This document shows positions 46,133 to 60,000 of a DNA stretch of 64,000 nucleotides, in pieces. The stretch's first letter is position 1. Each line of letters begins with the position of its first letter. Below the pieces are notes generated by a model, which did no database searches, was not told the origin of the DNA, and was given only the letters and a program-made list of their open reading frames with translations. The translations under genes were made by a program, and so were the position numbers. Origin of the DNA: Lutraria lutraria (Eukaryota > Mollusca > Bivalvia > Venerida > Mactridae); NCBI GenBank assembly GCA_964023205.1, contig OZ026841.1, positions 32,688,399 to 32,752,398 of the forward strand, written 5' to 3'.

Positions 46133-46414
46133 TTATACGATACGATAATTACAATGTGCTTGATCGATAGTATACTAGATAAGGACGGATCCAAAATTAC
46201 AATTTTGTATGGATTATTAACTGTTTGTCAACGATATTGCACGGTAAGCATAATATTTAATTGTCAGCACAGAACAGAACTGAACAGAATTCTTATTTCA
46301 GACTTTTTTTCAGGCAAAAGTACACCGCCTTGTTAACATACAATGATTAATCATAAAAACATAGTCACGTGCGAATACAGTTATTTATAAAAATCTACCC
46401 TCCTTGGACTCTTT

Positions 46415-46730
46415 AACAGCTTGGTTAAAAGTATGCCGCATAAAGGAAATAGTACGCAACTAAATAGTGTGACTATATAAATGTATCTGGCATATTTCCT
46501 CAATTAAGTGTGTCGGATATAAATATATTTCAAATCATTTTATTGTAACTATATAGAAAGTGTCATGTATCTAAATAAGTGCTTGTCGGTAAATACATGA
46601 CGTAATCAAATTTGTAGAATTTAAACCACGTATCCGGTGTTAGCCAATTAAATATTGCGCATGAGTGGCTGTTATGCATATCCTGTTTTCGTAAAAGTAG
46701 TTCTACTTTCGGTTTTCGTTCGATGGTTCT
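46415..46730 (+). repeat. Left arm of an inverted dispersed repeat (partner 50655-50942)
   Basis: Contains AACAGCTTGGTTAAAAG, ATGCCGCATAAAGGAAATAG, CAATTAAGTGTGTCGG, ATTTCAAATCATTTTATTGT, AAAGTAGTTCTACTTTCGG and TTTCGTTCG. All are found in reverse complement and in reverse order at 50942-50655. Probably two copies of a ~310-bp non-autonomous element in opposite orientation. Confidence 0.7.
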
Positions 46731-47008
46731 GTAATCTCTCTCTATATATATCCGGTTAACCATGGGCCCTACTGTATTGTGTCAGTGTCTTTTAATGTCT
46801 CGTTGACATTTACTTAGTTACTTATGTGCTGTTCACTAGTTTGTGTACAACAAAGAGTTTTAATGCAGTTTCATTAATTGTCTTTAATTAATGTGCTTGA
46901 ACATTGAATTTCCTAATACATGTATTTTTTTTTCATTTTAAAACCTATAAAGGAACTAGTAAAGCGTATGTCCTTACATACATGTATATGACCTGTATTA
47001 TAAATGAA

Positions 47009-47424
47009 CGATGTAACGTAACTCTCGTTGTTGGATTCAAATATAATAATGCATGTACTTCGCTTTCAACGTTTTTATTCTCAGCGACCAAATCATTATC
47101 TTAATCGTGATATGTTGGCTAAGTTATGCAACAAAAAGAAAACCAAAGAAAATTCACCAACCTTTAGTATGAAGCTTTAATACTCTGAAGACAACCGGGT
47201 TTGAATTCTGCGAACGGCACCAAAACTGTTTCCTACTTGTAACGTAACTCTCGTTGTTGGATTCAAATATAATAATGCAGGTACTTCGCTTTCAACGTTT
47301 TATTCTCCGCGACCAAATTAAAAATATTAATTAACTTAAATGAGTACCAATTTCAATTAGTCTTACTGATCTTACTTCCGTTCGTACTCTCGTCCGTACT
47401 CTCGTTCGTACTCCCGTTCGTACT
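47009..47424. repeat. ~88-bp direct duplication and 12-bp microsatellite
   Basis: TGTAACGTAACTCTCGTTGT through TACTTCGCTTTCAACGTTTT to CGACCAAAT occurs at 47009-47094 and again at 47237-47320 with few changes. At 47387-47424 a 12-bp unit (CGTTCGTACTCT) repeats about three times. Confidence 0.7.
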
Positions 47425-48062
47425 ACTTTCAAAGTGTGGTCGAACTTTCATATAGGATGTCCAAGTGTTTTGACAGTTAGGTGGTCCTTGTTTTCTGACC
47501 AATGGGAACTAAGTTAGAGTTTTAATTAACCAATCACTAATGGCTTACGCAACATTGTGCAATTGATCTTTCTTTAATGTCATATTGCTTTCGTCTTGCC
47601 AAAAGTGAAAAGTTATGTTGAAAAATTTATTCTAAAATTACTTATTAATTATTAGACAACTGTCACTATATGATCAGTTCACTACAACAATCAAATACTA
47701 TCAAGTGCAAACTATCCATCTGAACATACATACAAATGCACGTGCACATCATGTGCATAACCTAATTCGTATGCTTCTCTATCAAGTATGCACTTATAGT
47801 CATTTAATTATCAATCAATTCATCAATTATATTTACATATAAAATACAAACATGTATGAGGCCACTATGTTACAACGATAAGTCACTCCGTTAGTGTGAA
47901 TGCTAAAAATATTTGCATGGGCACGAACGATGTGGGTACACATTTCTCTTTTTTTTGCTTCATAAGGAAAAAATCACGTTCTTAAGTACATTCGGTACTT
48001 TGATTATGCCCCCGCCATGAAATGGCCATAAAATGGAGGATGGCATATAATGTTTACCCTGT

Positions 48063-48067
<5 letters not shown>

Positions 48068-48100
<33 letters not shown>
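48068..48100. repeat. (TG)n microsatellite
   Basis: About 16 uninterrupted TG dinucleotides directly before the ~155-bp tandem array. Confidence 0.9.
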
Positions 48101-48103
<3 letters not shown>

Positions 48104-48960
48104 GGATTTTCGTGTCCGACTCATAACTTTGTCATGCATGATTGGATTTTAAAAATAAAATGGTACAAATGTTCAGCATAACAACACGATGTGCCATGCG
48201 CAATAACTGTGTCGCTTGCTCAAAGGTCAATGTCACAGTGGACACTTAAAGCGTTATATGTATATGTTCGTGTCTGGCTTATAACTCTGTCATGCATGAT
48301 TGGATTTTGAATTGAAATGGCATAAATGTTAGTCATAACAAGATGATTTGTCATGCGCATCGACTGTGTCGCTTTTTCAAAGGTCAAGGTCACAGTTGAC
48401 ACTTCAAGCATTATATGTATATGTTCGTGTCCGGCTTATAACTCTGTCATGCATAATTGGAATTTGAAATAAATTGGTACAAATGTTCATCATATCAAGA
48501 CGCCGTGTCATGAGTAACCTGTGTCGCTTGCTCAAAGGTCAGGGTCACAGTCGACACTTAAGCATTATGTGTATAATTATGTTTGTGTCCATTTTATAAC
48601 TCTGTCATGCATGGTTGGATTTTTAAATGAAATGGCACAAATATTCATCATAGCAAGACGATGTGTCATGCGCAATGACTGTGTCGCTTGCTCAAAGGTC
48701 AAGGTCACAGTTGACACTTAAAGCACTATATGTATATGTTTGTATCCGCCTTATAACTACAAAATGTATGTCACGCATAATTGGATGGCACAAATCATCA
48801 TATCAAGACGACGTGTCATGCGCATCAACTGCGTCATTTGCTCAAAGGTCAAAGTTACAGTGGACGTTCAACGTTTGTGCATATTATTATATATAAAGAA
48901 AGTGTATGTTCGTGTCCGGCTCATAACATCATCACAGTTGACGCGTTCATTCCTTATAAT
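48101..48960. repeat. Tandem array, five to six ~155-bp units (CTCAAAGGTCAAGGTCACAG family)
   Basis: Each unit runs TTCGTGTCCGGCTTATAACT, CTGTCATGCATGATTGGATT, GGCACAAATGTTCATCAT, ATGTGTCATGCGCA, CTGTGTCGCTTGCTCAAAGG, TCAAGGTCACAGT(T/G)GACACTTA and a TATATGTATATG end. Units begin near 48108, 48268, 48427, 48585, 48748 and (partial) 48907. Not coding as a whole. Confidence 0.75.
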
Positions 48961-49496
48961 TATTGAAATAGTGAAAGTACATGTAGTTGTGTGTTTACCA
49001 CCCTTAGGTGATCTTTACCTCCCACTATGGGCAGCATTCCCTGCTCTATGTTGTATTCACATATTTTCCACACAACACTCATTTCCGTGTCCAGTGTGAA
49101 ATGGCGGGGGAAATCGTGTCCTACGGACACATATCTAGTTAGAGTAGTGCCTCAACACCACATGAGCTTAATTTGCTTGCAAACTGTGTTCAGAAAACTT
49201 CGATATTTGTTATGAAATAAATTATGCGCTTATTAGTAATAAACTTACATAGTATCTGCAAAGAAATAAGAATCATTGAAGTTTTATTTACGGGTCCCGA
49301 TTCAATTTTGATACGTCGCGCCTTAAAAACGTACCTACAAGACGCTGAAAACGTCACCTTCAGTGCTTTGATTTGAATTTTAGATATATCACGTAGGTGA
49401 GTTGTAAATGTTACGCTTATTACGTTTACGAAAAGTTAAACAGGTAGCATTCTGGTGATACTGTCTTCAGCATTGTGAATTACCGACTATCTAAAA

Positions 49497-49580
49497 ATGA
49501 CAGAAGGAATCTTATCGCATTGGGCGGATATATTTACCGTTATTTTCTATTTTCTTTTTATCCTGGCTGTCGGATTATGG
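49497..49580 (+). CDS. SLC5-like exon 1 (first membrane segment)
   Basis: 28 codons starting [13 protein letters not shown]. The donor GTAAGC follows TGG. The ATG has A at -3 and is preceded by an in-frame stop. Confidence 0.75.
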
Positions 49581-51019
49581 GTAAGCTTTGTTTTAATGCA
49601 CACGTGATACATATTAAATATATTTTCAGATTTTTTACCTCTTTCAAAATATGTAACTGTTACTCCTGTCCCTGATGTTATAAAACTTGAGTAAAAAAAA
49701 ACAGTCTCCGAACTAAATTTTCAATTCCATTAGCTAGAGCTAGTTAATTACTAAACACATATTTAGATCAATTATGTTTGTCTGAATAATGTTTAATTGA
49801 TATCAGTATCGCTTGATCATAATTAATTTAGAAAATTTAAAGACAAGATATGAGATTTGAGTTCGGAGACCGATCTCAAGTTTTGGGACCTTATATAAAC
49901 CGTAGGCTTATCCCGTGTTCATGAACCTGTTTCGTCGTCACAGTTGTCAATTATTATCAATTTGTTAAATCTATTTATGTAAATTTTTATGTTAGCATGT
50001 TTTTTTCTACCAATGTCAACGAGCGTCATTCGAAATGTAATCTGACATCCTCATGTATTCGATCCGCCTCCATGATCGAGTGGTTAAAGTAGCTGGCTTC
50101 AAATCACCGTAACCTTTCTTTATGTGAGAAAGTATACAGAAGACGGGAGTCTAGTTCTTGTTCTTTCCAGGACCGATGGTCAGATGAAATGTCTGCCTAT
50201 ATGACTCATGTATCATGAACTGAGAGATTACTGAACGTATTTTAACTAGAAAAGAAATATTATTATGTCAAGACTATCATCATATGGCCGGTATAATAAG
50301 AAACGATACTATACAATTTAAACAAAGTAGTACAGTCATTTATAAAGAAGTTATAAATAATAAAGAGAGAATAACAATATAACGAAAGGTCGTGTGTTCG
50401 AACTTCGAGTTCGCCTTGCAATATTTCAGGTACACTTTTTAGTGTCTCCATACAAACTACCGCACAAAGTACAGTGTTCAGGTACTTTACAAAGACAGTA
50501 TAGATATCAAAGTACTGAAAGGAATGTCGGACTTGATTTTTACCATACGAGGCAAAAGAGAGAAATGTGTACCCACATCGTTCGTGTCCGTACAAATATT
50601 TTTAACATTTACACTTAAAAGGAACTCTTAAACTGTATTTTTAAAAGCACGTATCCAGCAATTTACGAACGAAAGCCGAAAGTAGAACTACTTTTACGGC
50701 AAGATATTTCATTGGACAGTGGATACGCGGTTTTAATTCTACGCATTTGAATATCTCATGTATCTACTGACAAGCACCTATTTAGATACATGACTCTTTC
50801 CATGTAGTTACAATAAAATGATTTGAAATACATTTAGACCCGACACACTTAATTGGGGAACGATTCCAGGTACTTCTATATAATCACACCATTTAGTTGC
50901 GTACTATTTCCTTTATGCGGCATTCTTTTAACCAAGCTGTTATGGGGTCCAGCGACAAAATTTTGATCACCGATTACAAAGGACTTGATTTTGATAAAAA
51001 TCAAGTCCAATAAATGGAT

Positions 51020-51074
<55 letters not shown>

Positions 51075-54000
51075 GTGCATCTGAAATGAGCGTATCTGTC
51101 GAATGGGTCGTTAAACAACGTTAAACAAAAGGAGAGATACTTGGCACGCGAGAGAAAAGGGCATTCATTGTAAACTTGAGAAGCTTAGCATTTCTTAAAA
51201 CACACGTACGAGTATAAAGATACGTAAACTGACTAAAAAACTAAACAAATTGTAGAATACTAGTAATATACTTTAGAGTTGTATGCATTAGTTCAGTAAT
51301 AATCCTGAAAGCAAGTTACGAAACATATTGCGTTGCTTTGTTTGCAATGTGTTTTGTCTGGCAAGATTCAATACAGTAGAGCATTGTTACTTATCCTACG
51401 TGCAGGTCCGAATCACAAGTAAAGTAACATAGCCAATTTACAAATAAAACTTCGGAGAAGGCTAAGAAAGCGGGATTAGGTTGGCCTTTGACTTGGAGTC
51501 TCCCTGGTCGAGTGTTAATGGTAGCTGACGGAAGGTCGAAGCTTTACCAGATCCAGGGTCTGTTATTTTTCGCAAAATTATTCTCAGAGCTAGAACAGCT
51601 GAAGTTGGGACGTTTGATCCTCAGGAAAAAGACTTATTTATCTCATGTCTTTACAGTAAAACATTTGTAAGAACGTACAATGATGAATCTTTGCTTATTG
51701 TGCACACATAACACCCATTATGTGTACTTCACTATTTGTTTCTGTTCAAAACAGCAGTATATATATTTCGGACACATAATCGTAATTCTCAAGATAATGC
51801 TTAATCGTTCATAGCAGAGGAATGTTGCAATTCGTTATAAATTCTATTCACTGTGTAAAAACTCATGATGATTTCACTGTTTCATTCTCGGTGAATTATA
51901 TTCTGGCATAACATTTGAAACGCAATTCATGTACTGTACTGTGTAAGTAACTTAGAAAATAAGCAAGAAATTGTTGTACCTATCTAACGGGTTGGTTTTT
52001 TGTGATATACTCTAGAAATGTGTTTTTTTTCTGGGTAACGTCGTGCATAAAAAGTTACAATGTCAATAAGATGTTTTGTCTGACACTGATACATGAACAC
52101 AACGTATGAAGCCTTTGCATATAGAACAACGCATAATGATAAATTATCCGCGCAGAATGCGTCCGACGAAATCGTGAAACATCGAGAAGTTCCGGGTATT
52201 TTGTATAACGATTTAATTTCGCAGACTGTTACCATTAAGAAATGCAATTAGGTCGATCATTTGTCTTATTATATTCGTTTTTTGTATTTTTGTAAATCTT
52301 TCTTTTCAGTCCATATTTCGACGCAAATCCAGAAATGTTGAGGGTTATTTTCTTGCCGGCAGGACGATGCCATGGTTTGCTGTAAGTCTGTACACAATTC
52401 ATTTCCTTTTTCATTTCTAAAACTGTATGTACTTAGGATAGCTTCATTGTTTGCGAAAAACTGGTGTATAATACAAGTGTCACGTAATCAACATAGTGTC
52501 CTTCAGATTCCCATCAATGGTTCTTGAAGGTTCTTAAAAAAAGTTCAGAATGATCTCGTATTAATGGTATTAAAATTATGTTTTGTACAAAAGTTACGAA
52601 GCATACCGGATAGCACAGATACATTTTAAAACTCGAGTTATTTGTGTTCTGCATAATAATGTGTCCAATAAACCCATAATCTAAAGATATCGTTCATAAC
52701 AAAAAAATACTGCTATATTTTAATAAATCAAGTTCTACTTTCTACATTAAGATAGAAGAAAAGAAAACATGCAAAACATCCCACCTTCCCAAATAAAGTA
52801 CAACAAAAAAACAATTACCCAAAATCCATCTAAACCAAAACCCACTCTACCCAAAATCCATCATACCCAAAGCCCACTCTACCCAAATCCCGCCCTACCA
52901 ATAACTCGCTCTTCCAAAAACTCGCCCTACCCATAACTGGCCCTACCCAAATATCGCCCTACACAAGACACGCCCTTCCCATAAACCCACCCTACCCAAA
53001 ATCCAAATTACCCATAAACCCACCCTACCCAAAATCCATCTTACCCATAAACCCGCCTATCCAAAATCCATCTTTCCTAAAATCCGCCCTACCCAAAATC
53101 CATCTTACCCAAAATCCGCCCTACCCAAAATCCATCATACACAAATCCAATCTACCCAAAATCCATCTTACCATTAACCCGCCCTACCCAAAATCCATCT
53201 TACCCAAAATCTGCCCTACCCGAAATCCATTTTACCCAAATCCAATCTACCCAAAATCCATCTTACCCAAATCAAATCTACCCAAAATCCATCTTACCCT
53301 AAAACTCGCCCTACCTTAAATCAAATCTACCCAAAACTCACCCTTCCCAAAACTAGCCCTACCCTAAATCCATCCTACCCAACACTCACCCTTTCTAAAA
53401 CTAGCCCTACCCTAAATCCATCTTACCCAAAACTCACCCTTCCCAAAACCCGCCCTACCCTATATCCATCTTACCCAAAACTCACCCCTACCCAAAACCC
53501 TCCCGACCCAAAAAACATCTGACATTAATACTGCAACACATATGAACATACAAAAGGTCAAAACACAGTTTCACAGCCACGTTATACTTCATTAAAAACT
53601 GGAACAAGCAATGTGTTTTTATTTCGAGACATAATTTTGCTTGGCAGAGATTCCAAAGTTCTGCGATTTTCTTCTTATCATTCACCTTCTCCAATGATTG
53701 TATCAGCAGGTACCTATAGTTATATTCGTTCTATCCTATAATCTAGTGCAATTACGGAAATGCGGTGTAACCTATTTTACGAAAGATCTATGTCAATTTG
53801 CACAAACGGTAATCGAAATACAATGAAGTATGAATTGAGATATCAGTTCCATGTGATTAGGACATTCTGAACTTAATGTCTTAATTTTTTTAATTAAGTT
53901 GTCAATGTATCAATCAGTCTGCTAGGCATAGAATTTCTTTTAATAGAAGCGTTTTTTATTGGTCCTGCAGCCTATAAGATTTATTCATAAAACATAAGCA

Positions 54001-57000
54001 TTGGTCATCGTTACTTTTAGACAGAATTTCTGTCATTTTCAGAAATAAGAATCAGTTCTAAAACAAAATTTACTTGAATTAAAAGTTACATATCATATAA
54101 ACATTTGATTAGTGTTAAAGGGGCATGCCCTGGAACTGAAGCGTCTCGAATATAAATCAAATTGGTATCATTTGAATGCCAAAATCAATTAATGAAAGTC
54201 CTGTAAAATATTTACGAAATGTCCCGCTATTTGACTCAAAATACACATTTCAAGATTTACCAAACCTGCCGATTACGCCTCAGAAAATATTCGTCATTTT
54301 CATAACTTGACCCTTTCGGGATCTGTCAAAAGCGGAAAAAATGTCAACAAACTGTGAAATGGTAAGTATTGCTCATGTCATGTTCATTGTTTGCGACATA
54401 AAGCTTATCTATCGATCAGTTATAGGTAAATATCAGTGTTTTGCTGCTTGAAAGGCAGCGTGCACGCTAAGTTAAATTCTCAGACGAATCGGAAATATCG
54501 TTGTCGTCAATAAAAGGCTTGTCAGCCTTTTATTTAAACCGGCATATAAATACCCACGCGTGCGTTATAGGGCCATTTTTGAAGGCACATTCTTCTTTGA
54601 CTTTTCGGTAATAATTGTTTTTACAAGTGATAAACGCATTTTTGGTGTATAAAACCCAAGACACAGCAGTTCCTGGGCATGCCCCTTTAAGAGTGTGATA
54701 TTTGCTTCGGGTTATACATGTAATTAAAACTGAATCGGAGCTGATCTTAGCTATCGGCAATTATTAGCTTATTCTATTAAAGCTGATGCAATGTCATGCA
54801 ATATCATACAATGCACCAATGACATAAATACTGACAAATCATGTATTTGGGATTTTCCCAGAATCCAGTTTAATAAGATGGAAATTCGTTTCAGTGCACA
54901 TGTACATGTATGTTTTATTTAGTATCTGAATAAATGAAGACATTGAATGTTGTTGGGTGCCTTCTATTGCTGATTGGTAAAGTTCTGACTACGTCTATTA
55001 ATCCTCCCATAATACAAATGTTCAACATCTGACTGGAGTTAGAATAAATCACTGTAAGTACGAAGGTGCATATAGCGGTATACTTGGTGTATGACTTAAG
55101 AATTGGCATTATCTATGACATGCAGACAATGATACAGAAGAAAATGAAGAGCTGATATTTCACGAAGCAACTTTTGTTAGGAAAAATACCAAACACTTAG
55201 TTCACTCGCGTTAGCAGCAAGATCTAAATGATTGCTTGTAACTATGATGTCAGTGCTTATTCAGTACATAATTTTATTCTGACGAGCCGTGTTCAAACGA
55301 AGACAAAAACTACTGCTCACTAGGCATTTCCATATTTTTTCTTCCACTTGTACTGTAATTACAAATTTCTAAGTTAATTCTATTGCAAAACTATGAGCCA
55401 GTTAACTGCCATCAGACATATCAGCATGTTGAATCATTTTATTATCGACAGTCTTGTGTCCAATCATGACAATTTCTCATTCAGTGTCATGCACTCTTCT
55501 TGAACTGTTGACAATACATGTATATGTAACATAATTTTTATCAGCAGAGCAGAACTGAACTTTTTTCGGACGCGTTCGTAGTACATACTGTAAACCAGGA
55601 AACTTTCGTGTCAAGAAACGTTTGCGTTTTGTAGCAGCCAGACTAAATCGCGGCATACTACTCTCACGGATTTAAGGAGACCGCGAATCCGGCGAAACAA
55701 AATACGCTTCGAATTAAATGTATACATGTATTTGAATAGCGTGACATAACATTAAATACTAGTATACCTAAAAATATCTAATGGTAATTTGCCTGGTCAG
55801 TGACCAATGGGCATGGTGCATGAGTGATAAGTCATACAACACGAATAGCATAACTTATAAACCTCAAGGTCAGTAATAATTAAAAACGAAAATGTATAAT
55901 CATTTTCGAAGCCTGATAATGAAATCACTAAATTCATAATTAAGTTGATAGAGCATTAACTACTCGTCTACTTTTGAGACAAATTGAATGTAAAAACAAT
56001 ACACTATAAACTATTAACAATTATTCGTATCATTATTTTCTGGTTGTTCACAACATTCAAACGTTTACTGGATGTTAATGAGCTCAATGATCCTAAGCTA
56101 TAAATACGAAAATATGGAGCCCTTGTAAAATCCAGTACCGATTACTTATTTCACTCCAATCGGAATTCCTCGGCGTTTGTCTAAAGAAACGTGCCTCGGA
56201 CGTAATTGGCAGGCCGCCATTTTGTTGTTGTTCTTGTTCACGGGCTACTTTCTACCATGGCTGACCCTGAAAATCTAACGCCGGAAACAACCTGTTTCTC
56301 TTTCAGTGGGGACCTGATGTCAATTTTATCAATTGCGAGCGATGAATACGTTTGAAAGTATGTAAATCTGAGAATGATTTTGGAAAAAGAATACCTAGTG
56401 TTGAAAAAGCAGTGACCGGAAACCGCATCACCAAACTTTGGAACCCTGCATTTAAAGTCTGTAATTTAGAGAATGGTTCTTGAAATCGAGTACCTAGTGT
56501 TAAAAAGTAGTGACCGGAAACCAAATAACCAATCATTGTAACCCTACACTTATGTTCGAGGCGTATTTCTCAGTTACGGAAATGCCCGAGTAGTTACGAT
56601 TGAGCTCACTCGTGTTGGAAATGTCTGTATTTAAACTTTTCTCGTATACAACGTGCACATGATCTTCTTGATCTATCAAAAAAAAAATATACGCCTACGT
56701 TCAAAAGAGAAAAAGGAAATAATCTCAATAAATACGACTCTCCTTCTTTATTTATAAATCACTAATGATATAATTGTGACATATGGCAAACTAATGACAC
56801 GCTGTGGTGTTATTTTATTGTACTTATGTAACAGGTGATAGTAGTTACGTACATCTGTAATAGACCTGGAGGTGTTTGTATTTTTTTCGGCGTGCTATCT
56901 TAATATTGCGTTTGACATACAATTGTAACCAATGAAAGTGTTCGATACAAAATCTTCAGCCAAAGTAGGAGTTTTCTCATTGGTTAAAGGCTATTTTGTT

Positions 57001-60000
57001 ACAAATTTGTAGGGCAGAATCCATAACTATTTGTTTTACTGCCTCTGAAAATAATGCAATAATAAAAGCCAAAAAAAAACATCAATACAGCCGCACATTA
57101 AATATCAAAACGTATAAACCATGAACAATTACATTATGCGAAATTCATATACAGTAAATAAGATTAAGAAGGTCACATGATTATAGTTTAGGTCAGAAAT
57201 GTTATTGTATACACGGACGATCCCATTTGTAAAGTGTGAACCATTTTATCTTATTCCAGTCATTTGAATACATAAGATAATCTGCTATGTTATTTTTCTA
57301 CTGTATACACGCCGATTATCTTTTTCTAGACGAATTTTAGTTTAGTTTAGTTTATTCTAGTTGTTTGCGGGTATATCGTATAGTGTCAATTACTAGTTTG
57401 GGTAATCCTGGCCATTTGATTGGTGTCGGTCATTTTGATAGGTCAATCATTGGACTGTCTATTCGTTGCGTAACCTGTCATGTTTTACTGAACCTGTTCG
57501 TCTGCTCTTTTCTTAATAGTTGATAGGTAAGTAAATTATGTAGGCATTGCTCTGTGATGTTGACCTAGACAAGTTGGAAATGCTATTTGAAGTTCAATGT
57601 GGTTGTATCATAGCAGAATTGGTTAACATTTAGGGTTGATTTTATTTGATTGATGTCGGGTATGATATTACCTTACATGTGCTTGTGAACTACATACATG
57701 AATTTATTAATTGTCAAATACTCATGATTGTCAATATATGTGTATATTCATAACATGTAAATATGTTATACTCTCCTTAATGGAGGATTGAATAAAATAG
57801 ACAGTCAATATCATTTATGAAAAAAGCAACTTCATACAAAAAACATAAACCAATGCTTCTTGTAATGCTTCCACCTATATTGTTTCGTTTTTCTTATTAA
57901 AACATATTTCTTGTTTCTCATCACGCCAGTTATACATCATGCATCATGCACGCGATCAGAGAGGTAAATGTATTCTGTATTTTTTTTCTGAACACTCCAG
58001 CAATGCAACAGGCATCATGCATTCGTGAGTCGCGTTTTATGGACCTACATTAATACGAATAACAGTTAAATGCAATCGTGAAACGTCGAACAAATCCGCA
58101 CTCTCCGTAAACATCCGTACTCTATGTGATTTATATGTATTTCATATACTAGTACATTATATACATTTCTATACAAACCACGTCGGGAATAGTCCAAAAC
58201 ATATAACACCTAATTTACTATTATTTTATTTTATTTCCGTCTCATTTATGTACATACTTATAAAATACATCATGTGACAAAACAATTAAAATAAGTACAC
58301 AACCATTCAATCTTGAATTACAAGAGACGCTTGACAAACTTAAAATAATCTGAATAATATAATCATAAATTCATCATATCACTATATAACTGCAATAAAA
58401 TTATTACTAATCACTACTAACAGACAATAAAGACATAGGTAAAGATATGAGACTGCCGTTAATACATTGTATTAAAATAATGCTAAATCATTTATTATTA
58501 AGAAATGGAAATGTGTAAATAGGCACTGATGCGTTAATTAAAAAAAAACGTTAATAAATCATTTATCACCCCGGTCAAACCGTAGATGAACTGATAATCA
58601 ACAGTCTCTTAGATATCAGTAAAACTAGCAAGAATAAATATGGAATTACAAATACATTATTTACATAAATAAAAAAGGCGTCTTTGCAAAATCATAAAAC
58701 AGGTTTTGACACAACTATGTCTCGCCTGTTCGTCACGATACCCACCCCCCACCCCGTGGTTGTATTATAGAGTATATATTGATACAAAAATAAGAGGTGT
58801 GATGATCGCACGTACTATGCCATGTGAATTCAATAAGCGATAATTGCCTCACTTTCAGTGTTTTATATTCACACAATATGCGTGAAAATATAGGTGATAC
58901 AGTAAGGCATTACGCGGAACAAGTTGTTACAACACGTATCTTTTTACTAACTGATACATTGTATGTGAAATGTGTGTTAAAATGATGTAATAGTGTTCGT
59001 GTTCCTTAACGAGTCACGTTGTAATTCATATGATAATAGAATGTTCTTATGCTTTTAGGGTTCTTTTATCCCTTTGAATGGAATCCATAAAAACATGATT
59101 TTTTCTTGCATAGTTCGTGCATAATACATGAAATATGAATACCTTTTGACAGAGGTTAGCGTGTTGTGTCAGATATACTTCAAGCAAGAGCATCACAGAC
59201 ATATAATTGTTTGTAACTAGAATCATTGAAATTAAAGTATAAAAGTTACTCAAGAATAGAAATTATTTGATTACACATATAATGACATATGAAAGGACAT
59301 GGACACGATCAACAGACATTATAGAGTATTAACTTGAAATACCCGCGGAATCAGAACTAAATAACCAACTCGGATGGAAAATACGTGAGATTCGACAATT
59401 TATCATTTTTGCCCGTGAAATGTGCACACACCCTAGATCCTTTTATTTATGTATTTTTCATTGTTGTAATGAATATGTTCCAGGCTTGTGAAAGTATACT
59501 ATTATTTCGTCTATTTAGTTGTGTTAAATAAACACTGACTTATTTTATATAAATAAATGCATGGCGGTGCATCGCTGCAACAATACAGATCGCTTATATA
59601 GTACAATCTCTTCAGAGTGACCCACTCTTGAGCAACAACCATACTTCAACAACAGCCTGATTTTTCCCACAACACGACTTAACTGTTGATTTAACCTCTG
59701 TAGAGCAACAACCTCTCAGCAGCAAAATAATTGTGCTTATCCAAAAGGGTGTTGCTTAACAGAATGATGTTGCAATGCATTGTAAGTCTATAAATAACAT
59801 TATTCAATATATATCATCAATATATCATTGACAACAAGCCTGTTCCGCTGACAATAAGTTCATTTATTAGCGTTCGAGCAAAATTTATATGCTATTTATA
59901 CCATGTAACTAAAACTCTTGCGTTCTTGTTAAAGGTTGGTGCCTCTATCTTTGGCAGCAACATTGGCAGTGAACATTTCATTGGTCTGGCGGGTTCCGGG

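Noticed and set aside
50876..51118. Glu-Arg repeat protein
   Set aside because: It is simply the (TC)n microsatellite read on the other strand.
52790..53520. Interstitial telomeric repeat
   Set aside because: The units vary in length and sequence and are not TTAGGG; only the G-run rhythm is similar.
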